Shown: positions 63,326 to 64,000 of the stretch, piece by piece
How positions within the stretch are numbered: the first letter of the stretch is position 1
Layout of the letters: each line of letters opens with the position of its first letter
Assembly (NCBI RefSeq): GCF_003577475.1
Contig: NZ_QPEP01000007.1
Location: 73,164 to 137,163, forward strand
DNA: 64,000 nt
Source: Salinibius halmophilus
GTDB lineage: Bacteria > Pseudomonadota > Gammaproteobacteria > Pseudomonadales > Natronospirillaceae
Direction: 5' to 3'
Program-made: the position numbers and the translations under genes
The notes under the pieces: generated by a model
The model's database searches: none
Told to the model about the DNA's origin: nothing
The model's input: the letters and a program-made list of their open reading frames with translations, nothing else

Positions 63326-64000
63326 TGGGCAAAAGAAAAACAACGCCAAAGCCAACATCACCGGCCACTCAACTGACAGGACTCGCGAGTACACTAGGTG
63401 CTTCATTCGAGAACGCCTCAAAGTTTTATAATGCGAGCAGTGCCGCATTCACTATTGATTTTGAAGATCAATGGCTTAAAACAGTTCTGGGTTCATTGGA
63501 GAAACATGACGAAGCGCCGAAAATTAAATCTTGGCTAAACCGCTTTTCAGATGTCTGCAAAGAGCTCAATAAATACCAAGAAGCTCTAAATAAGGAACAT
63601 GAAGAGCGCTGGAATCTAGTAAATGAAATGGGTGCCAACAACGAAGAGTTAGGTCAGCTACACGAAGAAAAAGCTCAGCAACTAAAAGCACTTGAAGATG
63701 AGTTGACAGAAAAGCAGAACGAGCTTGAAACTGAAGAAGCCGAGCTGGCTAGCTTAAAAGCGGAGCTGACTAGAAGAGAGAAAGAAGTTAAGAAGAAAGA
63801 GCTAGACGCAAAAGTTGGATTTACAATCGAAAACGAAAATGCCTTAAAACAGCTCGAAGCAAAACAAAAAGAGCTAGTTGCCCAGCACGAAAATGATCTA
63901 AAGGAGTTGCGCGAGGAGCAACATCGTCTCGACAAAGCAATCAGAGAGGCAAAACGAGAACTAGAAACCGTTCAACACGAGTATACAAAGGCAGAAGTAG
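63325..64000 (+). CDS. Coiled-coil protein, 3'-truncated by window edge
   Basis: Open from ATG 63325 (overlapping the upstream stop as TAATG) to the window end, at least 225 residues. The first 90 residues are mixed and basic (MGKRKTTPKPTSPATQL...). From about residue 90 the protein is a continuous Glu/Lys-rich coiled coil with heptad spacing. The total length and any downstream domain are unknown; long coiled coils in defence operons often join to ATPase or membrane domains. Same operon as the helicase by overlap. Confidence 0.78.
   Translation, partial: MGKRKTTPKPTSPATQLTGLASTLGASFENASKFYNASSAAFTIDFEDQWLKTVLGSLEKHDEAPKIKSWLNRFSDVCKELNKYQEALNKEHEERWNLVNEMGANNEELGQLHEEKAQQLKALEDELTEKQNELETEEAELASLKAELTRREKEVKKKELDAKVGFTIENENALKQLEAKQKELVAQHENDLKELREEQHRLDKAIREAKRELETVQHEYTKAEV

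Noticed and set aside
52992-64000. BREX, DISARM or CBASS assignment for the island
   Set aside because: No PglZ, BrxL, DNA methylase, DrmA/B or cyclase gene is visible; only the WYL regulator is shared with those systems.

Overview
The window is chromosomal DNA of a polarly flagellated, probably marine, gammaproteobacterium. Gene order and family choice point to the Pseudomonadales/Oceanospirillales side: a fliKLMNOPQR-flhBA-flhF-fleN-fliA-che run, HptB/HsbR/HsbA and RssB/RssC partner-switch modules, and a FabY-type ketoacyl synthase. The chemotaxis block ends with Vibrio-style ParC/ParP polar-array genes. The species cannot be named from the sequence alone. I saw no rRNA, tRNA or complete insertion sequence.

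Layout. (1) 1-4586: end of cheR, then cheD, cheB and the hsbA-hsbR-hptB output module. (2) 4588-17634: flagellar export apparatus, C-ring, FlhF/FleN number and placement control, FliA sigma factor, cheY-cheZ. (3) 17645-23799: cheA, a second cheB, parC, a small unknown gene, parP with a (Pro-Glu)28 linker, cheW and a DUF2802 membrane protein. Sigma-54-like promoters precede fliK, fliL, flhA, parC and the DUF2802 gene; sigma-28-like ones precede cheY and parC. (4) 23880-31752: mlaA, a PilZ protein, an RssB/RssC pair, gpsA, sixA, a hydrolase, prmB, aroC and DUF2914. (5) 31749-40074: cation efflux, trmH, an MscS-type channel, fabY, a GlxA-type regulator and lctP. (6) 40333-47206: rpsP-rimM-trmD-rplS, two tandem Lcl-domain genes and hom-thrC. 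(7) 47217-51892: MITE-like repeats, an hscC/J-protein/DUF1266 chaperone locus and a 56-bp tandem repeat.

(8) 51893-64000 is an accessory island. A WYL repressor of BrxR/CapW type is divergent from a sigma-54 activator whose N-terminus looks like a CARF nucleotide-sensing domain. A near-consensus sigma-54 promoter lies just behind that activator. It would drive a tight operon: TerY-like VWA, PP2C phosphatase, Ser/Thr kinase with zinc ribbon (the TerY-P triad), a 1134-residue Upf1/Dna2-like SF1 helicase, a winged-helix protein ending in a HEPN-like R-N-x3-H motif, and a coiled-coil protein that runs off the window. I read this as a candidate inducible, ligand-sensing, phosphorylation-controlled defence or nucleic-acid stress system. 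It is the most notable part of the window. Its function is inference, not observation.
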